From: DASVBE01 sp963770375
GTDB lineage: Bacteria; Actinomycetota; Actinomycetes; Streptosporangiales; Streptosporangiaceae
Direction of reading: 5' to 3'
NCBI GenBank assembly: GCA_963770375.1
Contig: CAVYPM010000001.1
Span: 109,425 to 173,424 of the forward strand
DNA: 64,000 nt
Notes under the pieces: model-generated
What the model saw: only the letters and a program-made list of their open reading frames with translations
Told to the model about the DNA's origin: nothing
The model's database searches: none
Translations under genes and position numbers: made by a program
Shown: one piece after another, positions 33,311 to 42,077 of the stretch
How positions within the stretch are numbered: position 1 is the stretch's first letter
How the letters are laid out: the number at the start of each line of letters is the position of its first letter

Positions 33311-34382
33311 ATGCAACGTCTGCGTATGCAGCGGGTCACGACGGCGGGACTGGCCGTCATCGGTTTGGCGTTGTTCTCCGCGGCTTGTGGCTCATCGGGC
33401 GGCAGCAGTAGCGGTGGCGGTGGCGAGTTCAAGCTCCAGCACGCTGAACGGGAGCGGGTCGACGTTCCAGCTCACCTTCCTGCAGTCGGCCATTCAGAGC
33501 TTCAAGTCGGTGCAGCCCGGCGTGACGGTGAACTACGGTGGCGGAGGCTCGGGCAAGGGGCGGGCAGACCTGGCCGCGGGGACCGTCAACTATGCGGGCT
33601 CGGACTCGCCCATCCCGTCTGAGGAGACGGCGGGCTTCAAGGGCAAGACCGTGCTCTACTTCCCTGACGTGGTCGGGCCGATCACGGTCTCGTACAACCT
33701 GCCGAGCGTCAAGTCCCTGAAGCTGGATGGGCCGGTCATCGCGAACATCTTCCAGGCCAAGATCACGAAGTGGAACGACCCGGCGATCAAGTCGCTCAAC
33801 CCCGGTGTCAGCCTGCCCAGCACCGCGATCACCATCGCCCACCGCTCGGACTCCTCGGGCACCACCGCGAACTTCTCGAACTTCCTTGTGCAGGCCGCGC
33901 CGGGCGTATGGAAGCTGGACACCAGCTCGACCATCAACTGGCCCGCCACCAGCCGGGGCGGCGACGGTAACGGCGGGGTGGCGCAGATCGTCAAGTCCAC
34001 CACCGGGGCCATCGGGTACGTGGACTTCGCCGACGCCACGGCGGCCGGGCTGACCTTCGCTTCTATCAAGAACAAGGAGGGCAAGTACGTGGCGCCGTCG
34101 CTGGCGGGGGCAACCGCCGCGGCAAGCACGGCCACTGTCGCCCCCGACCTGACGTTCAGCGCGGTCTGGGCGCCAGGCGCCACCTCCTACCCAATCACCG
34201 CTCAGTCGTTCATCCTGGTGTATCAGAAGCAGTCGAGTGCTAGCACGGCGAAGGATCTCAAGGCGTGGATCGGCTACCTGCTCGGAGACGGCCAGAAACT
34301 CACCACGAGCGTGAACTTCGCGCCGCTGCCCTCCAACATCGACCAGCAGGCCAAGGCGCAGCTCAGCAAGATTGGCTCGTGA
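33311..34382 (+). pseudogene. pstS: phosphate-binding lipoprotein PstS, frameshifted near the lipobox
   Basis: The signal peptide and lipobox (AGLAVIGLALFSAACGSSGG) are in the frame of ATG 33311 (GGGAG upstream). The mature protein (STLNGSGSTFQLTFLQSAIQ, NYAGSDSPIPSEETAGFKGK, AHRSDSSGTTANFSNFL, GAIGYVDFADA) is in another frame. One extra base around 33417-33425, in the Gly/Ser-rich linker, separates them. If repaired, it is a complete phosphate-binding protein of about 356 residues feeding PstCAB. Either a real mutation or a consensus error. Confidence 0.87.
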
Positions 34383-34425
34383 CAACCGTGAAGAACCACC
34401 TGGACCAGATGATGGGCTCGCCTCC

Positions 34426-35397
34426 GTGAGCACTGTCACCCAGGAGCATGAGGCCGTGCCCGCCGGCGCGCTGACCAAGAAGCGGCCGCTTGGCGACCGC
34501 AGCTTCCAGGTCATCGCGCTGGCGGCCGGCCTGCTGGTGCTGGTGATCCTGGTCCTGATCGCGATCTCGACCGGCCAGCAGGCCTCCTCGTGGTTCACCA
34601 GCCAGGGCTGGAAGATCTTCTCCACCACCTGGAATCCCGCGAACAACCAGTTCGGGGCGCTGGCCTTCATTTACGGCACGGCCATCACCGCGGCGATCGC
34701 GATCGTGATGGCCGTGCCGGTCAGCGTGGGCATCGCCCTGCTGCTGACCGAGGTCGTGCCGCACCGGTGGGCGCGCCCCATCGTGACCGTGATCGATCTG
34801 CTGGCCGTGGTCCCCTCGGTGGTCTGGGGCCTGTGGGGGATCCTGGTGTTCGCCCCGTGGCTGCAGCACATCTATACGTCGATCGGAAATGGTGTCGACG
34901 GCATCCCGGTTCTGGGTTCCCTGTTCGGGCCGCCGGTCAGCGGGGCCTCGTTCTTCACCGCCGGCATCATCCTGGCCTTCATGATCACACCGATCGTGAC
35001 CTCGCTGTCGCGGGAGGTCATCGCCACGACGCCGACGATCGACAAGGAGGGCGCGTACGCTCTGGGCGCCACCCGCCTGGAGATGATCCGCGGTACTGTC
35101 TGGCCGCACAGTAAGGGTGGCGTCACCGGCGCGGTGCTGCTCGGGCTGGGGCGGGCGATGGGTGAGACGATCGCGGCCGCGCTAGTCATCGGCTCGGCGG
35201 CCACGATCACGTCGCACCTGTTCGCTCCCGGCTACAACATGCCGTCGGTCATTGCGAACGAGTTCGGCGAGGCCAGTGGCGTGTTCCGGTCCGCGCTGAT
35301 GGGGCTGGGCGTGCTCTTGTTCGCCTTCACGATCATTATCAACATTGTCGCCCGTGGCGTCGTGGAGCGTTCCGCCCGGCGGCAGAGGGGTGCCTAA
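34426..35397 (+). CDS. pstC: phosphate ABC transporter permease PstC
   Basis: A 323-aa inner-membrane permease with about six to seven TM segments, for example VIALAAGLLVLVILVLIAIS and AITAAIAIVMAVPVSVGIAL. The cytoplasmic coupling (EAA-like) loop is EGAYALGATRLEMIRGTVWP. GTG 34426 is chosen because it lies after the pstS stop; an in-frame TTG at 34372 would overlap pstS. The TAA overlaps the pstA ATG by one base. Confidence 0.93.
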   Translation: MSTVTQEHEAVPAGALTKKRPLGDRSFQVIALAAGLLVLVILVLIAISTGQQASSWFTSQGWKIFSTTWNPANNQFGALAFIYGTAITAAIAIVMAVPVSVGIALLLTEVVPHRWARPIVTVIDLLAVVPSVVWGLWGILVFAPWLQHIYTSIGNGVDGIPVLGSLFGPPVSGASFFTAGIILAFMITPIVTSLSREVIATTPTIDKEGAYALGATRLEMIRGTVWPHSKGGVTGAVLLGLGRAMGETIAAALVIGSAATITSHLFAPGYNMPSVIANEFGEASGVFRSALMGLGVLLFAFTIIINIVARGVVERSARRQRGA

Positions 35398-36287
35398 TGG
35401 CTGTCACCACGGGGCCAGGCAAGATCGACCTGCGCGAGCCGAAGGGCTGGCGGCGCAGCAAGAACCGCATTGCCACCGCGCTGATGGTGCTCTCGTTCGT
35501 GCTGGTGATCATCCCGCTGGGGTTCGTCCTGTTCACGGTCATCGCCAAGGGGGCATCGGCCATCAGCTGGTCGTTCCTGACCAGCTCGATCCCGCCGAAT
35601 GTGGCGCCCACGGACGAGGGCGGGATCGGACCGGCGATCGTCGGCACCATCGAGATCACGGCCCTGGCCACGGTGATGGCGGTACCGCTCGGCGTGCTGG
35701 GCGCGGTCTACCTCAACGAGTACGGCGGCAGGAACTGGCTGTCGGCGCTCATCGGGTTCATGAGCGACGTGATGACGGGCGTGCCATCCATCATCATGGG
35801 CCTGTTCATCTTCTCGATCTGGGTGCTGCACTTCGGCTACTCCGGCCTGGCCGGCGCCCTCGCCCTAGGTTGTCTGATGCTGCCGATCGTGATCCGCTCC
35901 ACCTACGAGATGCTGAGGCTGGTGCCAAACTCGCTACGGGAGGGCAGCTACGCCCTCGGCGCCACCAAGTCCCGCGTGACGCTGACGGTCGTGCTGCCTG
36001 CGGCGATCGGCGGGATCGTCAGTGGAGCTCTGCTCGCCGTGGCCAGGGCCGCGGGTGAGACGGCGCCGCTGCTGTTCACCATCCTTACCGTGACCACGGT
36101 GAACCGCAACGTGTTCAGCGGCCCCAACACGTCGCTGCCCTCGCAGATTTTCGTGAACGCGTCATCGCCGTATGTCGGCGCCCAGGCTCGCGGCTGGGGC
36201 GCGGCGTTGACGCTCATCGCCATAGCCTTCATCCTCATGGTTGTCGCCCGCCTCATCACCGCACGATTCGCCAGATACGCCCAATAG
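35397..36287 (+). CDS. pstA: phosphate ABC transporter permease PstA
   Basis: A 296-aa permease partner of PstC with six hydrophobic segments and the coupling loop EGSYALGATKSRVTLTVVLP. It ends in a helix followed by TARFARYAQ. The stop lies in the first unit of a 19-bp tandem duplication, so a second copy of the last codons and stop follows. It is translationally coupled to pstC. Confidence 0.94.
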   Translation: MAVTTGPGKIDLREPKGWRRSKNRIATALMVLSFVLVIIPLGFVLFTVIAKGASAISWSFLTSSIPPNVAPTDEGGIGPAIVGTIEITALATVMAVPLGVLGAVYLNEYGGRNWLSALIGFMSDVMTGVPSIIMGLFIFSIWVLHFGYSGLAGALALGCLMLPIVIRSTYEMLRLVPNSLREGSYALGATKSRVTLTVVLPAAIGGIVSGALLAVARAAGETAPLLFTILTVTTVNRNVFSGPNTSLPSQIFVNASSPYVGAQARGWGAALTLIAIAFILMVVARLITARFARYAQ

Positions 36288-36307
36288 GGCCAGATACGCC
36301 CAATAGG
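36270..36307. repeat. 19-bp perfect tandem duplication at the pstA stop
   Basis: GCCAGATACGCCCAATAGG is repeated head to tail, duplicating the last pstA codons and its TAG stop just before pstB. It does not change the protein. Confidence 0.9.
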
Positions 36308-36313
36308 GAAGTC

Positions 36314-37189
36314 ATGGAAACGCCTGAGCAGAACATCGTCACCAACCTTCCGAGGCTTGAGACGGCGGTCCACGTGGACGCCGAGAGGGCGGAGTCACCG
36401 CCGGGTGCGACTGTCTTCGATGCGCAGAGCGTTTCGATCTGGTACAGCGCCTTCAAGGCCGTCACGAACGTCTCGCTAACCATTCATGAGCGCGAGATCA
36501 CGGCGTTCATCGGCCCGTCAGGATGCGGCAAGACCACGGTGCTGCGCACGCTGAACCGCATGAACGACCTGATACCGGGGGCCCGGGTCGAAGGTGAGGT
36601 GCACTACCGTGGTGAGTCGCTGTACGCCACTGGTGTCTCCCCGATCGCCGTGCGCCGACGCATTGGCATGGTGTTCCAGAAGCCGAACCCGTTCCCCAAG
36701 TCGATCTACGACAACGTCGCCTACGGGCCGCGCATCAACGGTGAGCGCAACAAGGCCAGGCTGGACGAGATCGTCGAGAAATCGCTGCGCCGGGCCGCAC
36801 TGTGGGATGAGGTCAAGGACCGCCTGAACAAGTCGGGCCTGGGACTGTCCGGCGGGCAGGCGCAGCGGCTGTGCATCGCCCGCACGCTCGCCGTCGAGCC
36901 GGATGTCGTCCTTATGGACGAGCCTTGCTCGGCGCTCGATCCGATCGCCACGGGCGCCATCGAGGACCTGATGCACGAGATCAAGTCGCGGTACACGATC
37001 GTGATCGTCACGCACAACATGCAGCAGGCCACGCGGGTCAGCGACCGCACCGCGTTCTATTCGGTGCTCCGCGACGAGAAGAGCGATACCCGCACCGGCG
37101 TGCTGGTCGAGTACGGCCGCACCGAGCAGATCTTCAACGATCCGCGCGACGAGCGCACCAAGGCCTACGTGACCGGCCGGATGGGCTGA
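36314..37189 (+). CDS. pstB: phosphate ABC transporter ATP-binding protein PstB
   Basis: A 291-aa ATPase with all key motifs: Walker A FIGPSGCGKTTVLRTLNRMN, Q-loop RRRIGMVFQKPNPFPKSIYD, signature LSGGQAQRLCIARTLAVEPD, Walker B VVLMDEPCSALDP and H-loop IVIVTHNMQQ. The N-terminal 35 residues are longer than usual. It powers PstCA uptake of phosphate and provides the intact counterpart of the truncated copy at 17707-18303. Confidence 0.95.
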   Translation: METPEQNIVTNLPRLETAVHVDAERAESPPGATVFDAQSVSIWYSAFKAVTNVSLTIHEREITAFIGPSGCGKTTVLRTLNRMNDLIPGARVEGEVHYRGESLYATGVSPIAVRRRIGMVFQKPNPFPKSIYDNVAYGPRINGERNKARLDEIVEKSLRRAALWDEVKDRLNKSGLGLSGGQAQRLCIARTLAVEPDVVLMDEPCSALDPIATGAIEDLMHEIKSRYTIVIVTHNMQQATRVSDRTAFYSVLRDEKSDTRTGVLVEYGRTEQIFNDPRDERTKAYVTGRMG

Positions 37190-37244
37190 GCCGGCCGACG
37201 GCCTGCCGAGAACTCACCAACCCGCGGTATCGGAGGCCTGGACT

Positions 37245-37898
37245 ATGCCTGAGCGTCGGCAGGAGTTTCAGCGTCAGCTGGACGCCATTGAGGGCAGGGT
37301 TATCGAGCTGTTTGCCGTGATCGGCACGGACTTGCCGGGGGCGACCAAGGCTCTCCTGACCGGCAGCAACGAGATGGCCGGGCTGCTGGCCGAACGCGAG
37401 AGGGTGATCAGCGCCCTCTACCCGGAGCTCGAGGGCCTGGTCAACAAGGAGATCCTGCTGGAGTCGCCCGTGGCTTCGGACCTGCGCTTCCTGCTGTCGG
37501 TGTCGCGGATCCTGCCCGAGATCGAGCTTTCCCACAGCCTCGTCGTCCAGATCGCGGCCCGGGCCGACCACATTCTCAGCGAAGACCTTTCCCCGCGCTG
37601 CCGGGGGCTCATCGAGCGCATGGGGAGCCTCGTCACCGACATGTGGCGCCAGGCCACGGACTCCTGGTACCGGCGCGACAACTCCGTCGCGGCCATGCTG
37701 GGCGAACGCATCGAGGAACTTGGCGAGCTTCACGCCAGCTTGGTCGGCGAGCTTGCGTCGGGATCGATGTCACTGCCGGTGACCATGGAGATGACGCTGG
37801 TGGGGCGGTTCTACACGCGCCTGGGCGACCACGCCGTCAACATCGCCCGCCGGGTCATCTACCTCGCCGGAGCCCATCCCCCGCAGCCGCCGGACTGA
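37245..37898 (+). CDS. phoU: phosphate transport regulator PhoU
   Basis: A 217-aa all-helical protein with two PhoU repeats, including the metal-binding type segments SDLRFLLSVSRILPEIE and RFYTRLGDHAVNIARRVIYL (E/DxxxD pattern in GDHAVNIARR). It links the Pst transporter to the sensor kinase and restrains Pho signalling and phosphate uptake. It lies 55 bp downstream of pstB, completing pstSCAB-phoU. Confidence 0.9.
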   Translation: MPERRQEFQRQLDAIEGRVIELFAVIGTDLPGATKALLTGSNEMAGLLAERERVISALYPELEGLVNKEILLESPVASDLRFLLSVSRILPEIELSHSLVVQIAARADHILSEDLSPRCRGLIERMGSLVTDMWRQATDSWYRRDNSVAAMLGERIEELGELHASLVGELASGSMSLPVTMEMTLVGRFYTRLGDHAVNIARRVIYLAGAHPPQPPD

Positions 37899-38030
37899 CT
37901 ATCAACTGGCGCCGGCCACTGTGCGCCAGGTGCCAGTCATGTTGTCGCTCGCGCTGGCCGCGGCGGCGGGATCCACGCCAGCGGGCAGGGGAACAAGCAT
38001 GGCGTCGGCGTGCGGCGGCTGCCGATTCGG

Positions 38031-38495
38031 TTAGCAGCAGCTGTTCGCCGCGGCGGTTGGTTCCTCGCTGGTGATGGCCTCAGTGCCACAGCAATCGGCC
38101 GAGGTGCCGTCGCCGTAGAAGGTCGGGCTGTCGGCCAGGACTGTGTAGACCTCCCATCTCTCGCCGTTGGGGGTGCCCTGGACCCAGAACTTGTTCTGCC
38201 GGGCGTAGCAGCAGACCGTGTCGCGCTCGTCGACCGAGGCGAACCCGGCCTTGGCCAGACGGGCTTGCTCGGCCTCGACCGTGTCGGTGTCAGGAACCTC
38301 GATGCCAAGGTGGTTCAGGCTGCCGCCCTGGCCGGGGTTCTCCAGCAGGACGAGCTTGAGCGGGGGCTGGGCGATGGCGAAGTTGGCGTAGCCCGGGCGG
38401 CGCTTGGCCGGCTCGGCGCCGAACAGCTTGCTGTAGAAGGCCACGGCCTCGTCGATGTCATTAACGTTGAGCGCGAGCTGCAAGCGGCTGGACAT
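38031..38495 (-). CDS. arsI: ArsI/CadI-type dioxygenase (organoarsenical C-As lyase)
   Basis: A 154-aa vicinal-oxygen-chelate protein. The putative Fe(II) ligands Q6, H62 and E115 and the vicinal pair C95-C96 (TVCCYA), which binds trivalent organoarsenicals in characterised ArsI, are all present. The C-terminus adds two more Cys pairs (DCCG, NSCC). It would cleave the C-As bond of trivalent methyl- or aromatic arsenicals. The upstream region carries motifs shared with the arsR promoter, linking it to the arsR-aquaporin locus nearby. Confidence 0.88.
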   Translation of the reverse strand: MSSRLQLALNVNDIDEAVAFYSKLFGAEPAKRRPGYANFAIAQPPLKLVLLENPGQGGSLNHLGIEVPDTDTVEAEQARLAKAGFASVDERDTVCCYARQNKFWVQGTPNGERWEVYTVLADSPTFYGDGTSADCCGTEAITSEEPTAAANSCC

Positions 38496-38516
38496 GAACC
38501 CTCCTGCCTAAGACTT

Positions 38517-38590
38517 CGATGGTTGTCTATGTCTGCTTGCCATCGAGACTGGCAGACATATCGAAGCCTGTCAATCTAGATGGATGTCGA
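38517..38590. promoter_or_regulatory. candidate ArsR sites upstream of arsI
   Basis: CGATGGTTGTC (38517-38527) and TAGATGGATGTCGA (38577-38590) share the GATGGNTGTC core with TAGATGGCTGTCAA upstream of arsR. Between them an inverted repeat (ATGTCTGC ... GCAGACAT) is also present. Confidence 0.5.
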
Positions 38591-38789
38591 AGTCATCGTA
38601 CGTAGCGAGGGCCCGCCGGCCCCCGGGGTGCCCTTTCGACTAGCCGGCAGCTGATTGTGGTCGTTCGTTGCCCACTTGTTCAGATTCCCGTCACTTTGAA
38701 GCCTTACCAATAGCAGGACCCCATCTGATGACGGTTCCAGCAGCAGCACAGACGCCATCCCAGTGGCCACGGAGGAGAGGGCGAGACCC

Positions 38790-38891
38790 ACTTTGTCGAC
38801 AGCGGTGATCTCCCTGATCGTGAACGTGGTCGCACGGCTGCTCGTGCGGCGGGTCTCCGGCACCGCACTATCCCGGCGCCATGCGGAGTGA
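38790..38891 (+). pseudogene. 3' remnant of a PstC/PstA-type permease
   Basis: The frame ending at TGA 38891 reads TAVISLIVNVVARLLVRRVS, very like the last helix and tail of PstC (compare TIIINIVARGVVERSARRQR of the intact gene). No upstream permease sequence remains in this frame. It directly precedes a GntR/UTRA-like gene. The assignment rests on about 25 residues. Confidence 0.45.
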
Positions 38892-38917
38892 ATGGCGTGC
38901 CCGGAGCCGGTGAGCGC

Positions 38918-39802
38918 ATGGGACGTACCGCCAGTAACGCGTCCCTTGGGCAAGCGGGAGGCTTCCCGGCGGAAAACTACGCCGACGACTTCCCCGGTCT
39001 GGTCACTCGCGGGCCGGGCCGGACGTCGCGGTCCGTCCTGGCTGACCGGATAGCCGCGGCCCTGATCCACCATGAGCCGGGCTGGCGGCTGCCCCGGCCC
39101 AGTGCCATGGCGCGCCGCTACAACGTCAGCGCCGCTGAAGTAGTGGCTGCGCTGGAGGAACTGACCGACCGCCATTTGATCCGGCGCCTGCCGGACGGGC
39201 AGATGTACCGGGCCAGCCCGGCTGAGTACCTCATCCAGCTCGAGGGGATGCCCGGCCTGGCCGCCCAGATCGATCCCATGAGCGCGGTGATCGCCTGCCA
39301 CAGCTTCCAGGTATCTGAGCGGCGCGTGCCTGAGAACGTCGGCTGGGCTCTTCATGCGGACCCGGCGTCCATTTATGTGGCCCGGCTTGTGTGGACCGCC
39401 GGGGGTCAGCCCGCGGCGCTCGCCACCACTTATTTCGCGACCCCGCCGCCTGGGCTGACGCTGGGCCCGCACCCCATCGGCCCCGCATCGGCCGTCACGC
39501 TTCTTCCTCCCGTCCCGGCCGGCCTGGACGCGCCGGACGGCCAATGGGCCGTTCCAGTGTTCGCGATGCGCTCGCTCAGCGTCGAGATGCAGCCGCCGTC
39601 CCCGTCAGTCGCCAAGCACCTGGGCATGACGGCCGGGATCCCGGCCATCCTGATCACGGTGACTTTCCAGGATCCCGAGACCCGTAACCCCACGGCACTG
39701 ACGGTCGTCGCGCTCCATCCGGACGTCTTCCGGATCGCGATCGAATCAGCAGCACCCGGTGACACCAGCCGGTCCTGGGCCGCGCTCGAGGACGCGGACT
39801 GA
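38918..39802 (+). CDS. GntR/UTRA-like regulator, third paralogue
   Basis: A 294-aa protein with a winged helix (EPGWRLPRPSAMARRYNVSA, LEELTDRHLIRRLPDGQMYR) and a UTRA-like ligand domain (EYLIQLEGMPGLAAQIDPMS, VPENVGWALHADPASIYVAR, SVEMQPPSPSVAKHL, NPTALTVVALHPDVFRIAIE). It is a close paralogue of 31449-32573 but without the long Ser/Ala insert. ATG 38918 is used; GTG 38888 is possible. It follows a pstC-like remnant, the third case of this family beside pst sequence. The ligand is unknown. Confidence 0.75.
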   Translation: MGRTASNASLGQAGGFPAENYADDFPGLVTRGPGRTSRSVLADRIAAALIHHEPGWRLPRPSAMARRYNVSAAEVVAALEELTDRHLIRRLPDGQMYRASPAEYLIQLEGMPGLAAQIDPMSAVIACHSFQVSERRVPENVGWALHADPASIYVARLVWTAGGQPAALATTYFATPPPGLTLGPHPIGPASAVTLLPPVPAGLDAPDGQWAVPVFAMRSLSVEMQPPSPSVAKHLGMTAGIPAILITVTFQDPETRNPTALTVVALHPDVFRIAIESAAPGDTSRSWAALEDAD

Positions 39803-39854
39803 TCAGCGTCCCGGCCCCTGTACCAAGGCCGGGCTGCCAGGCAGGGCTGAGCGC

Positions 39855-40226
39855 TCAGGCTCTGCTCTGTGCCGGGTCTACCGGCTCCTGGCGCTCGCCA
39901 TCCTGGTGATGGTGCACGATTTCGCGGACCACGGCGGTGAACTCCTCCCACACCACCCAGTCGGCGGCCAGCTGCTCCCGTCCCGCTGGGGTTATCTCGA
40001 AGACGCGGCGGGTCCGGCCGCTGACCAGAACCTTGATGCTGGAAACCAGCCCCTTGTGCTCAAGGCGGCGCAGCGAGGTATACACCGAGTCGTTGCCGAA
40101 GGTGAAAGTCTCCGCGTGCTCCTGCAGAACCTGCTGGATCGCCCACGGGTGTAACGGGCCATCCAGCAGGACGGACAGGAGGAGCATGTGGAAAAGCCCT
40201 TTGAGGGCCTGCGCCTCCATCTGCAT
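39855..40226 (-). CDS. PadR family transcriptional regulator
   Basis: A 123-aa PadR-type winged helix: KGLFHMLLLSVLLDGPLHPW, FGNDSVYTSLRRLEHKGLVS, GRTRRVFEITPAGREQLAAD, plus a short C-terminal helix. ATG 40226 (MQMEAQALKG) fits the family; upstream residues are not conserved. It is divergent from arsR. The usual target, a transporter or phenolic-acid gene, is not obvious nearby. Confidence 0.88.
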   Translation of the reverse strand: MQMEAQALKGLFHMLLLSVLLDGPLHPWAIQQVLQEHAETFTFGNDSVYTSLRRLEHKGLVSSIKVLVSGRTRRVFEITPAGREQLAADWVVWEEFTAVVREIVHHHQDGERQEPVDPAQSRA

Positions 40227-40294
40227 ACACCGGAACGTACCAGCCAGGGTGGACAGCAAGTGAACAATGCGGAAGCGGCCTTGCCCTGGCTATC

Positions 40295-40308
40295 TAGATG
40301 GCTGTCAA
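40295..40308. promoter_or_regulatory. candidate ArsR operator upstream of arsR
   Basis: TAGATGGCTGTCAA ends ten bases before the arsR start codon and shares its core with the site at 38577-38590 upstream of arsI. Confidence 0.5.
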
Positions 40309-40317
40309 GATAGGGGC

Positions 40318-40695
40318 ATGCAGGAACTTTGTGTACCGGGCACCGGCGGCGCTCCGCAGGAGTGCGCGACGCCGCTGGTCAGCGAGCCGCTCTCCAGCGC
40401 GGAGGCAGGCAATCTGGCCGCGCTGTTCAAGGCCATCGGCGACCCGGTAAGGCTGCGACTGCTTTCGCTGATCGCGAGCCATGAGGGCGGTGAAGCCTGC
40501 GTATGCGAGCTGACGGCCGCGTTTGACCTGACCGGGCCCACGATCAGCCATCACCTGAAGGTGCTGCGTGAGGCCGGGCTGATCGGCTCGCAGCGCCGCG
40601 GCACCTGGGTGTTCTACTGGATCAACCCGGACCTGCTGACCCGCATGTCCGGGGTGCTGGATGTCCGCTCCGGGCTGCTGGTGGGCAGCCGGTGA
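40318..40695 (+). CDS. arsR: ArsR family metalloregulator
   Basis: A 125-aa repressor with the ArsR winged helix (IGDPVRLRLLSLIAS, TGPTISHHLKVLREAGLIGS). Metal-site cysteines lie in ACVCELT (C61 and C63), like the As(III) site of classical ArsR, with more N-terminal cysteines (C5, C16). ATG 40318 is used. It overlaps the aquaporin gene by four bases, the arsR-aqpS arrangement of arsenic operons, and shares promoter motifs with arsI. Confidence 0.9.
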   Translation: MQELCVPGTGGAPQECATPLVSEPLSSAEAGNLAALFKAIGDPVRLRLLSLIASHEGGEACVCELTAAFDLTGPTISHHLKVLREAGLIGSQRRGTWVFYWINPDLLTRMSGVLDVRSGLLVGSR

Positions 40696-41489
40696 GCGAG
40701 GTGGCGCTGTGGCGCCGGCTGACCGCGGAGTTCCTGGGCAGCCTGTTGCTCGCCGCGCTGGTGATCGGGTCGGGCATCGCCGCTCAGCAGCTGTCGCCTG
40801 GTGATACGGGCCTGGAGCTGCTCGAGAACGCGGCTGCGACGGCGGCCGGGCTGTTCACGATCATCCTGATGTTCGGGCCGGTCTCGGGGGGCCATTTCAA
40901 CCCGGTGGTCTCCTTCATCGACGCGGCTTTCGGCGGGCTGAGCTGGCGTGATGCCGGGGCTTACCTGCCGGTGCAGGTGGCTGGCTGCGTGGCTGGCGCC
41001 GTGGTGGCGAACGTCATGTTCGCCGGTCCTGCGGTGTCCATCTCGCAGCATCACCGGGCTACGGCGCCGCATCTGTTCTCCGAGGTGGTGGCCACTGCCG
41101 GGCTGATCCTGGTGATCTTTGCCCTGGTCCGCACGGGCCGGGGCCGGATAGCGCCCGCGGCGGTGGGCGCCTATATCGGCGCTGCATATTTCTTCACTTC
41201 GTCGGCCAGCTTCGCCAACCCGGCTATCACCGTCGGGCGCATGTTCTCCAACACCTTCGCCGGGATCGCCTGTGGGTGCCGGGAACTGTGTCACCTCATG
41301 CGACCTGGTCATATTCATGGATCAAGCCGCCGAGCCGGTCCCGCCGCAGCACCTGGATACTTGTGCCTGCTGGGCGTGGATGCCGGTGCCCTGCGGGCGG
41401 ATACTGCTGCAGGGCCCTGTGCGGCCGGTGCGTGTTGCAGTGATCGACGTGCTCGCCGAGAACTAGCCGCAGGTGCCGTTCACCGGTGA
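40692..41489 (+). pseudogene. aquaporin (AqpS-like MIP channel) truncated by an insertion sequence
   Basis: An MIP-family channel up to about residue 192. The first pore motif is NPVV (HFNPVVSFIDAAFGG) and the second NPAIT (SFANPAITVGRMFSNTFAGI). Homology ends at FAGIA; the rest of the frame (CGCRELCHLMRPGH...) is antisense to transposase sequence, so the last helix is missing. In arsR-linked operons such channels let arsenite leave the cell. Loss of the final transmembrane helix probably inactivates it. The real gene part is 40692-41270. Confidence 0.8.
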
Positions 41490-41985
41490 TCAGCATCCGG
41501 TCCAGGCACTCGCGGCGGGCACTGCCGATCCAGCGTTCGGCGATCGCATTCGCCCGGGGCGCCTGGACAGGTGTCTTGATGATCCGCACGCCGACCGCGG
41601 TGAACACCGCGTCGAAGGCGGCGGTGAGCTTGGCATCCCGGTCCCGGATCAGGAACTTCAGGCCGTCAGCGTGATCCTCGAGGTTCATGAGCAGGTTGCG
41701 GGCTTGCTGGGTCACCCACGCGCCAGTCGGATGGGCGGTGATCCCGGCCAGGTGCACGCGCCGGGTTTCGGTGCTCGATGAAGAACAGCACGTACAGGCG
41801 GCGCAAGAATACGGTGCCGGCGTGGAAGAAGTCCGCGGCGAGAATGGTCCTGGCCTGCCCGGCCAGGAACTCACGCCAGGTCTGCCCGGCTCGCCTGGGT
41901 GCGGGGTCGATGCCGGCGTCCTTGAGGATCTGCCACACCGGCCCGGGTACTGAGAGCGCCCCGCCAGCCATGGCAAGCGGGGGGT
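41272..41985 (-). mobile_element. IS3/IS481-type transposase remnant (integrase core)
   Basis: Minus-strand rve-type integrase sequence: VWQILKDAGIDPAPRRAGQT, TILAADFFHAGTVFLRRLYV, HLAGITAHPTGAWVTQQARN, LKFLIRDRDAKLTAAFDAVF, VQAPRANAIAERWIGSARRE, DHCNTHRPHRALQQYPPAGH. The D-D-E catalytic set is largely visible, but the N-terminal HTH is missing and one extra base near 41776 shifts the frame (FFIEH vs HLAG). The left end breaks the aquaporin gene. It is a non-autonomous remnant. Confidence 0.8.
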
Positions 41986-42077
41986 GATGGTCACACTTTC
42001 GTATCCGGATGCACCCTCGACGGCACTACCGGTCAGCGCAACGCTGGTACTTCCAGTTCCAGCGAAGGGGGAGAGCA

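Noticed and set aside
37937..38308. Minus-strand ORF overlapping arsI
   Set aside because: It is a shadow of arsI, which has all metal and cysteine residues in its own frame.
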